This document shows, in pieces, positions 12,241 to 24,372 of a DNA stretch of 64,000 bases. The stretch is taken from the NCBI RefSeq assembly GCF_008831285.2, contig NC_045147.1, forward strand, positions 23,832,981 through 23,896,980, given 5' to 3'. The position numbers and the translations under genes were made by a program. Every line of letters starts with the position of its first letter. The stretch's first letter is position 1. Source of the stretch: Nymphaea colorata (Eukaryota > Streptophyta > Magnoliopsida > Nymphaeales > Nymphaeaceae). The notes beneath the pieces were generated by a model. It saw only the letters and a program-made list of their open reading frames with translations. It did no database searches and had not been told where the DNA came from.

Positions 12241-12379
12241 GAAAGAACAATCAACACATGACACAAGGCAACAAGTTTCACTTGGATCGACTAAGATGCC
12301 TACATCCAAGACAGAAAAATCAGGAGGAGATTTCTTTATTTCATCGCTTGCTCTATTTATAAGATTACAATATAATAAG
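12241..12379 (-). repeat. Possible reverse-oriented copia-type LTR scrap
   Basis: Read on the minus strand this stretch has the layout of the 3' part of a copia LTR: an AATAAAG run, a GGATGTAGGC segment and a CGATCCAAGTGAAAC segment. These resemble GGACGTAGGC and CGAACCACGTAAAT at the same places in the adjacent element 1 LTR. It abuts the 5' end of element 1. The similarity is weak and the class inferred. Confidence 0.3.
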
Positions 12380-12720
12380 TGTTAGCCCTTGGAGAAAATC
12401 AACTCATGGAGATATATCAGTTGCATCCCTCCCAACGAGTTTCCTTACTCTGTTATGGAAAGACAATTCCTAAAGGAACGTTGAAGAAAAGAACGTTGCA
12501 GATCGTCGACTTTCCTTCCGCTCATTCTTTCCTCTCTTGGCTCTTTCAGCCGTTGTAAACTCAAAATAAATTATACTCTGCAACGTGCAAATGTAACAGA
12601 GCAAAAATAAGAAAAGTTGTTGATTTCCTCCCGTGGACGTAGGCGTTCAAGCCGAACCACGTAAATCCTGCCCCTGTTCTTCTTCTTGACTGACATACCA
12701 TCAGATTCATTCTTTTAACA
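12380..12720 (+). repeat. 5' LTR of element 1
   Basis: 341-bp direct repeat beginning TGTTAG and ending TTTTAACA, with the TG...CA ends usual for LTRs. It lacks a CA dinucleotide near the start and an AC dinucleotide near CCGAACCACGTAAA that the 3' copy has. Confidence 0.93.
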
Positions 12721-12732
12721 TGGTATCAGAGC
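12721..12732 (+). promoter_or_regulatory. Primer-binding site, initiator tRNA-Met
   Basis: TGGTATCAGAGC directly follows the 5' LTR. It is complementary to the 3' end of plant initiator tRNA-Met, the usual primer for minus-strand synthesis in copia elements. Confidence 0.9.
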
Positions 12733-12798
12733 ACCTCTGTGCATAAGACTCTGTCATTCTTTCCTCTTGTTATCAAGAGGCATCCTCTACTCATACCT

Positions 12799-14130
12799 AT
12801 GGCAGAGTCCCATGGAAACGACAGCAGGGATTCATCCAAAACAACAAAGGATGATCACAACAATCATACCTTGAAGATCACCTCAACGTTGTTGAATGGA
12901 GCAAACTACCTCAGTTGGGCCAGAGCAGCTCGACTCTTCCTCAGTGGCAGATCAAAGATTGGGTACATAAATGGCGACGTCAAACAGCCACCCAAGACAG
13001 ATCCACAATACAAAGGATGGGAGTCGGAGAACGATCTGGTAATGTCCTGGCTCTTAAACTCTATGGAATCTCACATATCTGATACACTGTTATATCAAGA
13101 GACTGCAAAAGAATTGTGGGAAACTTTGAAAGATCTTTTTAGTGAACAAAACAATGCTGCTAGAGTTTATCAGATTCAGGCCGAAATTGCTAAGTTAATC
13201 CTTGGAGACAAACCTTTGCATATGTACTTGAGCCAAAATCGTAGTTTATGGGAAGAACTTATGCAATACAGACCACCGACCTCAGATCCAGAAATTTACA
13301 AACAACGTGTAGAGGAAGACAAAGTATTCAAGATTCTTGCTGGCCTTGGTAGTGATTACGAAGGATTTAGAAGTCAAATTCTTATGACTACTCCCCTTCC
13401 TAACTTCAATAGTGTATGTCAAGCTATACAACGAGAACACTCTAGGCGTAAAGTCATGAACCAACTGCCCAATATCCAAACCAGTGAGGAATCATCCGAG
13501 AAGATGGCTTATCTTGCTCTCAACGATGCAACCACCTCAAAAAATCAAACTAGTAGCAACAGCTACCAAAGAAATCGGAGCAAGATCAAGTGCACTCATT
13601 GCAAAAAACCAGGACATCTCCGTGAGAAATGCTGGGAATTGGTTGGACGTCCTATTCGGGAGAAGGTTCCTATGACCAAGCAAAGTGACACAGCAAATTT
13701 CGTCACCAAAGAAGATCTGGAAAAATTCTTTCAGCAATTTTCCAAGACGAACTTAGTTTCCTCCCAACCTGTTCACAATAAAGAAGGTATGTCTCATGCT
13801 CTTTACACTTTTTCAAACAAATTATCTCCTTGGATTATTGATTCCGGTGCTACAGATCACATGACAAGTGACCCTTTAAAGTTAGCTAATTTAGAAAATG
13901 TAAAAAGGGGTCCTGTTTTTACTGCTAATGGAGCCCCCATTGCTGTCAATGGGATTGGGGAAGCATCTTTGCTTCAGAATAAAACCTGCTCTACAGTTTT
14001 ATATGTGCCTAACATATCTGCTAGCTTAATCTCTGTTAGTAAAATAACAAAATCTCACAACTGTCTGGTTATTTTCTCTCCAAAAGGAAGTGATCTTTCA
14101 GGACCTTACAACGAGGAGGGAGATTGGTAG
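12799..14130 (+). pseudogene. Element 1 gag-protease segment
   Basis: Gag and aspartic protease portion of the copia polyprotein. I take the ATG at 12799 (MAESHGND) rather than the in-frame GTG upstream. The N-terminal half is a retrotransposon Gag domain (LNGANYLSWARA, AKELWETL). A CCHC zinc knuckle follows near residue 270 (CTHCKKPGHLREKC). The protease motif WIIDSGATDHM comes near residue 350, with the catalytic Asp in DSGA. The frame is lost near 14090, where the sense continues one base on, and this frame runs to a stop at 14130. It is labelled a pseudogene because the polyprotein is interrupted. Confidence 0.88.
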
Positions 14131-15328
14131 GGGGCGTGAACTCAATGGGCTGTACGTGATGGATCAGCCAGACTCGAGCCTTCTTACCTACTCCAAAAAT
14201 GCATGTTTTTCAGATTATCAAAAGTGGCACTCTCGGTTGGGGCATATTTCAGATCGTACTTTTAAACTTTTGTTTCCTAATGTCCATGTTGATCATTTTG
14301 CTTGTGATGCATGTGAATTTGCCAAGTCATCTAGATTACCTTTTCATCATGCTTCTGAACGATCTACTGAATTCTTTGATTTGGTACATTCCGATGTCTG
14401 GGGACCAGCCCCGGTAGACTCTTATTCGGGTTATAAGTATTATGTGACTTTCATTGATGACAAGTCTCGTGTCACATGGTTATATTTTTTAAAATTCAAA
14501 AGTGAAGTTCCAAAAATTTTTGAAGAATTTTATAACATGATTTTCACACAATATAGTATTAGAATAAAAAAGCTTCGGTCCGACAATGGAGGGGAATACA
14601 TGCATGAAACATTAAAAGAATTTATGCGAAAATGCGGAATTCAACCACAAAACTCTTGTGTCGGAACACCGCAACAAAACGGAGTGGCGGAACGTAAAAA
14701 TCGGCAATTACTCAATATTGCCCATTCTCTCATGATACACATGAATGTTCCTCAAAAGTTTTGGACCGACGCTATTGGAACAGCTTGTTACCTTGCCAAT
14801 AGAATTCCAAGCTCTAGTATTGATTTTAAAATTCCTCTTGAATTTTTGTTGAATAGAAAAATTTCCATCCAACACTTAAAAGTGTTTGGGTGTAAATGTT
14901 TTACTCATATACAAGCTGTTTTTCGAAATAAACTTGACAAAAGAGCTATGAAGTGTATTTTTCTTGGTTATTCTAGTAGAAAAAAGGGATACAAATGTTA
15001 TGATCCAATTTTAAAAAAATATTTTGTGACTAGAGACGTCAAATTTTTTGAGCAAGAGCCATATTATGATCTTTCTAGACAGGAAGAAACAAAAGTCAAC
15101 AACTCCATGCGCCCACTAGTTGGAATTTTTGATGATGTTCATCATGCTGCTCCTGAGCCTCTCGTCAATGACAATGCCTCCAATGAAGAACAACACCAAA
15201 ACCTTCATGAACCTGAGTCAGCTGAGTTAGCCCCTCAACTTGAACTTACCAGTCAATCAAACCAACCTGTGGCGAACCAACAAACCAGTCAACTTGAGTC
15301 CACCAGTACGGAAAACCGAAAACCCTAG
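14090..15328 (+). pseudogene. Element 1 integrase segment
   Basis: Continuation of the polyprotein in the second frame. It starts mid-domain (FQDLTTRREIGRGREL). The GAG-pre-integrase zinc-binding region has WHSRLGH and CDACEFAK. The integrase core has HSDVWGP, FIDDKSR and LRSDNGGEY, with the catalytic acidic residues in place, then GVAERKNR. The last third is a low-complexity Gln/Ser/Glu linker that normally leads to reverse transcriptase. The frame ends at 15328 because of a second shift at about 15285-15328. Confidence 0.88.
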
Positions 15329-17015
15329 AAGTTCATCAAGACAAAAAAAAGTTCCATCTAAGCTTAGTGACTACTACACTTACCTATCCACCTACAACTC
15401 TCACTCCATCGACAACTACTTTACCTTTGACAACATGTCTGAATCCTACAAAGACTATATCCTAAAGACCTATTCTATCCAAGAACCAAAAAACTATGAG
15501 GAGGCTAGCAAAGACAAACAATGGAGAGATGCCATGACAGAGGAAATTTCAGCACTACAGAAAAATAATACTTGGGACCTAGTACCTCTGCCAGATGGGA
15601 AGAAGATTGTGGGATGCAAATGGATCTACAAGGTAAAATATAAAAGTGATGGCACCATTGAATGCTTCAAAGCCCGACTAGTAGCAAAAGGGTTCACTCA
15701 AACTGAAGGAGAAGATTACACTGAAACCTTTGCACCAGTTGCAAAAATGAATTCGGTCAGAACGTTACTCTCAGTTGCTGCAAATAAAGAATGGGATATT
15801 ATGCAACTTGACGTAAAAAATGCATTCTTGCATGGAAATATCAATGAAGAGATCTACATGGAGGTTCCTCAAGGCATTGAAAACAAGATGGGATACGTGT
15901 GTCGATTAAAAAAGGCCCTTTATGGACTTAAGCAATCTCCACGTGCATGGTTTTCCCGTCTTAGTGATGCGCTTGCCAAGATTGGATTCAAAAGAAGCTC
16001 CGCGGACTACACCATGTTTGTTTCCACACGAGGTTCAAAGATCACAATTCTCCTTGTGTATGTTGACGACATCATTATGATAGGTGACGATATTGACTTC
16101 ATGAACCGAGTCAAGAAGTATCTTCATAGCCAATTTGAAATAAAAGATTTAGGCAGATTAAGGTACTTTTTGGGTATAGAAGTAGCACACTCAGATAAAG
16201 GAATATTCTTATGTCAGCGGAAATATGTTTTGGATCTCCTTAAGGAAACTGGATGCATGGGAGCTAAGCCAGCCGACACTCCATTAGAACTCAACTGCAA
16301 ACTTACGCATGATGATGGTGAAATGGTGAAAAATGTTCATAGTTTCCAAAAATTGGTCGGCAAGCTAATTTACCTTACTGTTACTCGTCCAGATATTACT
16401 TATGCAGTTAGTCTTATAAGTCAATTCATGCATAAGCCAAGATCGACACATGTGGAAGCAGCGCATAGAATAGTAAGGTATCTAAAGGGAACGCCTGGAA
16501 AAGGGATTTTAATGAAAAGAAACAAATCTTTTGAAGTCTTTGGATACTCCGATGCAGATTGGGCTGGTAATCCCAATGACAGAAGATCTACATCAGGCTA
16601 TTGCACGTTTGTTGGAGGAAATCTAGTAACATGGAGGAGCAAAAAACAGTCAGTCGTAGCTCGATCAAGTGCAGAGGCAGAATATAGGGCTATGGCATCT
16701 TGCACTTGTGAACTGGTATGGTTGAAAGCTTTATTGAAAGACATGCTGGTGGACGTAAAGAACCCCATGAAACTCCTGTGTGACAACATGGCAGCAATCC
16801 ATATTGGAGCAAATCCAGTTTTTCATGAGAGGACGAAACATATAGAAGTTGATTGTCATTTTATTAGAGAAAAAATTCAAGATGGAACTATAGAAACTCC
16901 ATATGTTAATAGTGACAATCAACTTGCGGATATCCTAACAAAAGCTCTTGGACAGAACAAGCACAAATTTATTTCAAACAAGTTGGGACAGATTGACATC
17001 TGTGCACCAACTTGA
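15285..17015 (+). pseudogene. Element 1 reverse transcriptase-RNase H segment
   Basis: Third-frame continuation. The copia reverse transcriptase begins with WRDAMTEEISAL and shows KWIYKVKY, QLDVKNAFLHG and the catalytic YVDD (LLVYVDDIIMIG). RNase H follows with YSDADWAG, RSSAEAEYRAM and the C-terminal ERTKHIEVDCHFIRE. It ends ten bases before the 3' LTR. The domain itself is uninterrupted, but the frame has no plausible ATG at its start and depends on the broken upstream frames. Confidence 0.9.
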
Positions 17016-17024
17016 GGGGGAGAT
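17011..17024 (+). promoter_or_regulatory. Polypurine tract of element 1
   Basis: GAGGGGGAGA at 17014-17023, immediately before the 3' LTR, is the usual plus-strand primer site of LTR retrotransposons. Confidence 0.8.
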
Positions 17025-17369
17025 TGTTACAGCCCTTGGAGAAAATCAACTCATGGAGATATATCCGTTGCATCCCTCCCAACGAGTTTCCTTACTCTGT
17101 TATGGAAAGACAATTCCTAAAGGAACGTTGAAGAAAAGAACGTTGCAGATCGTCGACTTTCCTTCCACTCATTCTTTCCTCTCTTGGCTCTTTCAGCCGT
17201 TGTAAACTCAAAATAAATTATACTCTGCAACGTGCAAATGTAACAGAGCAAAAATAAGAAAAGTTGTTGATTTCCTCCCGTGGACGTAGGCGTTCAAGCC
17301 GAACCACACGTAAATCCTGCCCCTGTTCTTCTTCTTGACTGACATACCATCAGATTCATTCTTTTAACA
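17025..17369 (+). repeat. 3' LTR of element 1
   Basis: 345-bp direct repeat of the 5' LTR beginning TGTTACAGCC and ending TTTTAACA. By eye it differs from the 5' copy by two substitutions and two 2-bp indels. Confidence 0.93.
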
Positions 17370-18592
17370 ACAAGCAGCTCTCTCTTTTAAGTCACCGGTT
17401 GAGGCAATGGTAAGAGGCGAAGAAGGCACGCTCAAGTCTTTCTAAAAAATTTCATTTCCTCAAATATTTTCCAACGTTTATGTTCAATGGTTCTTGATTT
17501 CCTTAACACCAGGCAAGGAAAAAGACTCCTCCATATGGGCGCGACATTTTACGTCCATCAAACTTAATTTTTTTTAGGTTCCTTCAGTTGTGTTCAATCA
17601 ACAAAACGACCTCCGTTCTCTCTTAAACAACCTGATCACAAAAGAAAACCATATTAGTTTTGTTTTAGGTGGTTGGCTTATGACTTCGAGTTAAAAGAGT
17701 CTTTGGTGACTGATGGACCGATGGTGCGTGCGTCTCACATACATATGAGTGGCTCGTCCGGAATACATGATCTCCTAGCTTGTAGAATCACTGCCTGCAA
17801 TTCTTTAGTGCAAGATTTGGAAGAAGAAATATAGAATAAATTGTAGGAGAAGCATGTTCCTGATTGGCACAACTACACAAGTCAAGCATCTGATAAGTGA
17901 ACTGGTGTTGCTGATCTGAAAAGCAAAGATATTCCTAAATGTCAATATTGTGGGCCCATTAGTAGTTACTGCACCTTGCTAATATCGTGAAGCTCGCAGT
18001 TTCCAAACCGTACGATTCAAATGAGTCTATTTCCATGATTTTCTTTCCTCAAAGAGCAGCAAGCCCTTGACTTCACCAGTTATTGGACTAGCAAGTGAAA
18101 ATTTCGCTAAAGTTTTGATGGGATGAAACCGCAGTCGAAAAATGTCAAAGGGCCACATCTTAGAGATAGGAAACGAGTATAAAATTATATTTATTCTTTA
18201 TTGTAAGGAAATACCCGTTCGGCACTGAGACTATAAGTCAACATCATCCATCTGATATAGAGGGCGTCCCGTTTACATATATGTAATCAAATTAGCGACT
18301 TCAAAGCGACCTATGCACCAAAGACTAAGCAATCCAACAAGCGCAAGTCGTGAAAGAGAATAAAACTCAAAAATTTTCACACCAAACATGTGAAGTAGTA
18401 CAGGAACAGCCAAGAAAGTGAAGGCCAAGAGAGTGGGCATAAGTTGTCTTCAAATAAAAAACCTACATAAAGCCAAAACTGAGAGTCCATATAAATGATC
18501 TGCTCGAAACAAACTTTAGTTGGCCGAAGCTGAAGCAACATCCCCTGCATTAGCCTAGGGGAAGAAGCTTCGTTAGCAAGATTCGGTGAAAC
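17370..18592. other. Intergenic, no gene seen
   Basis: Sequence between element 1 and the 3' end of PME2. I see no coding feature. The part nearest 18592 is the PME2 3' flank. Confidence 0.6.
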
Positions 18593-21004
18593 TCAGGCGA
18601 GCCCAGCAGTGAAGGGCACAGAAGTGCCGGGCAGCCACACATCGCCTTGCAGAAAGTTAGCCAAGGTGAAGTTGGTGGCATCGCTCGAACCCATGACGTG
18701 GTATCCAGGCCATGTCACTCTGCGGCTAGTGTCTGCCCCAGACCCGGCGTTGTTATACTCCCCATAGTACAGGGTGCTCAAAGCAAAATCACCCGACCAC
18801 GGCGCCCAGCCGGAGGGATCGATCAGGCTTCCAATGAAGGACTCCATGTAAACAGTCCTCGAGTAACTCTTCCACGGCCTCCCCAGAAACGATTTTGTCT
18901 GGCCGCTGGCGGAGAGCTCTGGGGTGGCTAAAATGGTGCAATTGATTATGGAGGTCCCGGTGTTCTGGTTGGGATCGGTTCTGCCCTGAGCCGTGAACAT
19001 GTTCTGCTGGCCGGACATGGGCAGCCGGGCATAGAGGTTGCAGTTCTGGAAGACGGCCGCTGCATTGCCGAAGATGAAGTCGACGGTGCCGTAAATGTCG
19101 CATTCTCTGTAGAACTGACGAAGGGAATGGGCGTAGAGAGTGTCTTGGTAGCCCTCGAAGCTGCAGCGGTAGAACGTAGAGAGATCGGCACCGTTCCGAA
19201 CGGCCACGGCCTGATGTTTGGCTGGGCCAGCCGTGTTCTGCACTGTGAAGTCCCGTCCTATGAAATTCGGTCCCACCACGGCTGCACAAATTTGAAAAAT
19301 CAGATATTTCCACATTATGTAGCGGCCAATCCGTATAATTTGGAGAAGGGCTGTGAGACTGATCCAACAACAGTTACACACACCGTCATAGAGACGGCAA
19401 AGGACTAGAAGACAATTGCTCTGAACCGTCGTCTACCTTACACCGCCCACATGTACATCTGGGTTAGATGTTTCACTACGCGGTTAGGCATGCCTCTACC
19501 AGGCTTGTGTTGGTGGTCAACCCACTAATTACGCATGGTTGCCGGATTGATCGAAAAAGCCCCTACTCTCATCATTACTATGTGGGCTTAGTATACTAAT
19601 TAATTAATCAATAGTGTTTATACGTTTTAATATATAAGGTCAGTAAGAGACATCATTACCACATGCATATCTGAAATATATATATGCCAGAGTTTTAAAG
19701 CAAAAAAGAAGTATAATTTTACTGGTACGGCTGGCAGAAGGGAGGCTATTTCTTATTTGTATGTTACTCGGAGTGCATCTGGGCGAGATTTATATGAAAA
19801 TTTCATAATGGGATATTTTCAAGCGTTAATGGCTAGTTTACAACCATTTTTTTTCTTGCGCTCTTAAAACTCTGACAGTAGGAAAGGGTGAACACTTTGA
19901 AAACAAACGTCGAAATTGGGGACCAAGGTTGCAAGAAATAGCACACAGCGCGTGAGGAAGAAGATAAAGAAAATGTGATATTAGAGAGTTTACTTAATTA
20001 CCAAAGGTTGCAGATTTGTAGGTAGTGAAACCATCTCCGACGCTGTTGCTGCCGGTGACGATGGTCTTGTTGATGCCATCCCCAACCATCATCAGATTCT
20101 TCTTCTTCTTATCCACAAACACATACTCCTGGTAAACCCCAGACTTCACGTAGATCACATGGTATCCCTTTTCAGGGTGCGTGTTGTTTGGCGCCGCTGC
20201 TATGGCCTCCCCGATGGTTCCGTAGTTCCCACTCCCGTCCTGAGCAACGGTCACCATGGACTTCACATGGACGTCGCCGGTGTCGAGCGCCATCCTTCTT
20301 TTACGTCCAAAGACATCCGGTAACTTCGACCGGCTCGGGAAACCGGCAGGGCCGGCCTTCGAACCATCCAGAAGCTTGCGGTTGTTCTCGGAAAGCTGAT
20401 CAGTCGTGCCGTCGGTCTTTGGCACCCAGGAGTGGGTGAACATGGCCAAGGACACACTGTAGAGCTGCGTCCCGTTCACAAGAGGGGCATGGAGGGAGTT
20501 GTCGCTCCTGAGGAAGGAGGCCTGTGTGAGCCCATCGTAACAGGTCTGCTGGTTCGTGATGATGGCACTGAGCCAGGTCTGGACGTCCACGCCCTGATCG
20601 TCCTGAAGGGTGGTGGGGTCGGTGGAGTTGAGGGTACTCAGGGAAGTGACCAAGAAGTCGGTGGTGAGCTCGGAGAGGAACAGGCAATCCTTGAGTGCGC
20701 CCAGAGCGGGTGCGCTGAGGGAAGTTTCCCCCCTGATGGTTTGGTCGACGAGGGCGGAGATCCTCGCCGACTCCTCCAACGACTTGTTGACCAGGTACCG
20801 GCCGTAGCCGAAGAGATCGGAGCGCGCGTGAGCTGGTATGACTGATTTGCAGAAAGAAGGGTCAGTGGTGACGCTGCAGGCGTGGGATGGGGCGACTTGG
20901 CCGGTGGGACTCTGTGAGAGGGAAGCAGGGATGAGGGAGGCGAAGTGGAGTACTATGGTGGTGGCGAGGAGAAGGAAGAAGCTGGTGGTGCTAGCACTAG
21001 CCAT
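18593..21004 (-). CDS. PME2: pectinesterase with PMEI pro-domain (two exons)
   Basis: Pectin methylesterase precursor, 563 aa. Exon 1 is 21004-20002 and exon 2 is 19281-18593, with a 720-bp phase-1 GT-AG intron at the same codon as in the other cluster members. Residues 1-30 are a hydrophobic signal peptide. The PMEI domain spans about 42-190, opening [11 protein letters not shown]. The linker has RKLL (209-212) and RKRRM (234-238), candidate cleavage sites for subtilase-type processing. The catalytic domain starts near 250 and keeps [24 protein letters not shown] and GWAPWSGDF, then ends PFTAGLA. Compared with PME3 and PME4 it has a longer, Asp/Thr-rich insert before RKLL. The enzyme is expected in the cell wall after secretion. 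No frame break is seen. Confidence 0.95.
19282..20001 (-). other. PME2 intron
   Basis: Non-coding, AT-rich, with a GTAATTAAG donor and a TTTGTGCAG acceptor. No repeat or nested gene was recognised. Confidence 0.85.
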
Positions 21005-24000
21005 ATTTGGATCTCTCTTAGTAAAAGGCTACTTATCTAAAAGAGTTCCCTAGCCAGGCTTTAGAGCTCTTTGGCTTTGTTGATGAGTGTGAGAGACGTG
21101 TGAGGAGGATATGGGCTTTATATAGATGGAAACTTCATTCATTCTCTCTCGTGTAAAACATAATTTGACTTCAATGAGACACCCAAGGTTTGGCCATATA
21201 TGAGCCAGTCGACCATATATGATAGTTACAACGTGTCATGTAGCACCATTTTCTTCAAACCTGGCGAAATAGGCTCGTCAAATAAAAAACCCATGTCATG
21301 TATTATTCCTCATGCATTGTGTACAGATGGAGAAATGTTTGGTATACCAGCACTAAGGTTAGTGCTCAGTGTATTACGTGTTGTTTTAGATTACTCGCAG
21401 GTTCTAATGAAGGTCCAAACATATACACGTTCAGGAGGAGGTTTGAACGATGCTGATATGAAGACGACTGATCAACCGCTGCTTTTATTACTGTTTACCC
21501 TAGGCGTTTCCATAAAGTTGTCTTGGCTTCCGAAAGTAGGAAAAGTTTATGAGGATTCATATTGTATTTGCTGAAGCCGGCCGGCTGGTTAAACGACTAA
21601 GCTCACTCGTGGGGTAATTAATTATGTTGACGATTGATGCACTTAGTTCAGCCCGCCGTATACAGAATGGCAACAAGCTTGAATTTATTACATTGGTGGC
21701 GCTAAGCTCCTGGTCCGCAAAAGACGAGATTCATCAACCGTCGTTCACCTTGTCGACTGTAAGGTCATAACCATAGGATTGGCACGGTTCGAGTTTCGGC
21801 TGGGTGATCAGACTAATTGGGTCGGCTGGATACGTTAAGTCAACTTTCTCTGTGCCCAACTCTTGTTTCCCATAAAAGCTAAGTGTCGTGTTGCTCAGAA
21901 TGTCAAGCCAGAACGTTGGATGTGACAGTGTGAAGCATCAGGGTTGACTAGTAAAGTCAAAACATGCATTTAGGCACCAATTTAATTTTCATGCAAAGTT
22001 TTGGCAAGAAACAAGTATGCACATATTTGCCCCGCCAATCAAGCAGCACGTCAATCCAAACTCCTTAAGAAGGGATTTTGATTATTTGGAATTTGAACTC
22101 CAAGGTTCTAATGTGGATTTGATGTGGCATGTTTTTGCTAATATGGTAAAAGCTCCATGGTAAAATCCATAATTCATCAAACTAAGGATCTTTTATTAAA
22201 CCTAGTGTCCATATTTTATATCCTACTTTACTTCTTTGCATTGAAAAATGGTCGGATTTAAGATCAGAAGGTCTGGTCTTAAATCTAAGACTCTCAAATT
22301 CTAAAAATTTCAAATCAAAGGCCATCCAATGCACTTTAATGGTTTTCTTCCAAACTATGGCCACCGGCTGGGAGGACTTTTCTCATACGATTTGTCCCGT
22401 GGTGGTGGGTCAACCTGCAACCCTGCTAGCAATGATGAAAAAAAAAAAAATCTTCTTAGTCTCTCGATCTCATCTCACTTGATCAACGGTGGGAGATGGA
22501 TCTCCACCCTGAATAAAACAAGACGTGCAGCGTGAAGCTTTTGGTCGATGACTTCTATGTCCTTAAACTCATGATTAAGAAGATGAAAAGAGTTCCAGCT
22601 AATGGAAAATGGTGGAACTGTGCACCATCCGTATCTATATATAGGAGATGGGATATTCAGAGCACTTCATTACCTTGTTGCTTTGTGTGTTGTAGAGTAA
22701 ATTCTTCCCAAGATTATGTAACCTCCATCTATTTGTATATCTTTCTCATTGGCAAAGCGCATAATATAGGCAGCATCTTTAAGCGCAGGGTCTAAACCAA
22801 GAGTGTCTGCAGATCCCAAAAAATAAGAGCCGAAGCCTGCGAGGCTAGTTGGCCGATGATTCCATTTCGTGTGGAGAAATTTTTTAATTTCGTGCAGAGA
22901 TGAGGATGAAAAGAAAGGGACTGGATTTGTGTATGTGCCGGCTTTAAGCGGACAGATCGATCACGAAATGTGGCATGGAAACAGATTTCGGACGACAACT
23001 TTTGGATCAAATCGTTTTCATCCTTCCCCTGAATTGTTATTGTTCATGTGCTCAAACAAGGATAGCTGTTGCATGCTGCTCACACATCGCCTACCTCTGC
23101 AGCCGTTACCGGGTTTTCTCCGTGTGCGAGAGAGTGCGTGGTATGGAAAGGAGGATGCTGTTCCCAGGATTTCCGCGGCCCAGGTAAAAGCCATTCCTTT
23201 TACTGAATTTGATGTTATAGATCTCGGATTCGCCATAGTATTTTTAATTCGTCGAAGGACATACTTTGACTCAATATCCTTTTGGAAACCATATTAAAAT
23301 ATTCAATATTTTTACTTAAGGCATTGCTAACAATCTATTTTTTTGTTCTTTTATACGTTGAGATCCACGGCTCACAATCTTACGGAAGATCTGAGGGTTG
23401 AGGGTCTGATCTTAAACCCATAGATCTGAATGCTTAAGAACCATGACGCAATGTGTTCAGATGTCAGGTAAACAACATGCACGTATTCACATGTATGTTG
23501 AAAATGAGGAGTAATCATATCTTGATACCAATATCCTGAGGACTTATAATGTGAAAACTGAGCCCAATTTAACTATGATCTCATCTAAAGATTCTTAGAC
23601 TTTGAGGTCTACGTGCTTAAGATCTGCAGTTTGGATTCGAGTGATTCCCAATCGTTGGTTTGATAATCTGTGAATCTAGCGTGGAAACTGGAAAGCCATG
23701 TCGAATCTGATCCACTGAGTCAAGCAATCCAGTCAACAAAACGCGGTTTGCGTCCAGCTGCTTCTTTCTCCGATGACGCACACAATCCCGATCCATTGAG
23801 TTGGGACTGGTGATGAACGACCAAAGTATTGATCATCTCTGAGTTTGGCTTACAGTTCTGGTTTTAGAAAACCTGTCTAACCTTTTCTTTACTAAATTAA
23901 GAAAACGCGTCTAACTTGTGTAGAAAAATAATCTTACCGGATAATACATTTAACGTGCCTAATTTTTCCTTTACAACCAATCACATCTTTGCCACTGTTA

Positions 24001-24372
24001 AATTGCACTTGTTCATGGGTAATATAGCCACATAAATGCGATTTCCAAGTCTGAACTCTTCAGCCTGAGAGTTGATGTAAAATATAGAACTTCCCGACGA
24101 TGATACGCGCAAATGAAATTGTAAAAGTGTGCAGATCACTGTTATTTAAAGTAAATGGGTATGAATATCTCAATTGCACCGTCAATAAACAACTCAACCA
24201 GCCAAATTAGACGCACCATTTCGAATTGGTTGAGTTTGAAGCTACTAAATACAGAAGGCGACCAAGTCGCGTAACTTATTGATCATATGCTGCTGAAGAA
24301 TAACCAAACGAAGGGCCATCCTCTTCGAGGGAGCTTAATTATTGATCATGTAAGTGAATAAATCTAGTGTGG
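21005..24372. other. Intergenic between PME2 and PME3
   Basis: About 3.4 kb holding the PME2 promoter at its left end and the PME3 3' flank at its right end. The ORFs near 21.2, 22.3 and 22.9-23.3 kb show no recognisable domain, and the longest (142 codons) lacks codon regularity. No PME remnant was found. Confidence 0.55.
21116..21125 (-). promoter_or_regulatory. Putative TATA box of PME2
   Basis: CTATATAAAG on the minus strand, about 112 bases upstream of the PME2 ATG. Confidence 0.6.

Larger units (their letters stand above)
12380..17369 (+). mobile_element. Ty1/copia LTR retrotransposon, element 1
   Basis: Nearly complete element of 4,990 bp: 5' LTR, primer-binding site, gag-protease, integrase, reverse transcriptase-RNase H, polypurine tract and 3' LTR. 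Integrase precedes reverse transcriptase, which defines the copia order. The LTRs differ by two substitutions and two 2-bp indels, so insertion was recent. The flanking 5-mers are ATAAG (12375-12379) and ACAAG (17370-17374), a target-site duplication with one mismatch. The polyprotein lies in three frames, each one base on from the last, so this copy cannot make an intact product without frameshifting. It lies between PME pseudogene C and PME2. Confidence 0.93.

Noticed and set aside
22869-23297. 142-codon plus ORF between PME2 and PME3
   Set aside because: No recognisable domain, no clear promoter, no codon regularity, and an overlapping ORF in another frame.
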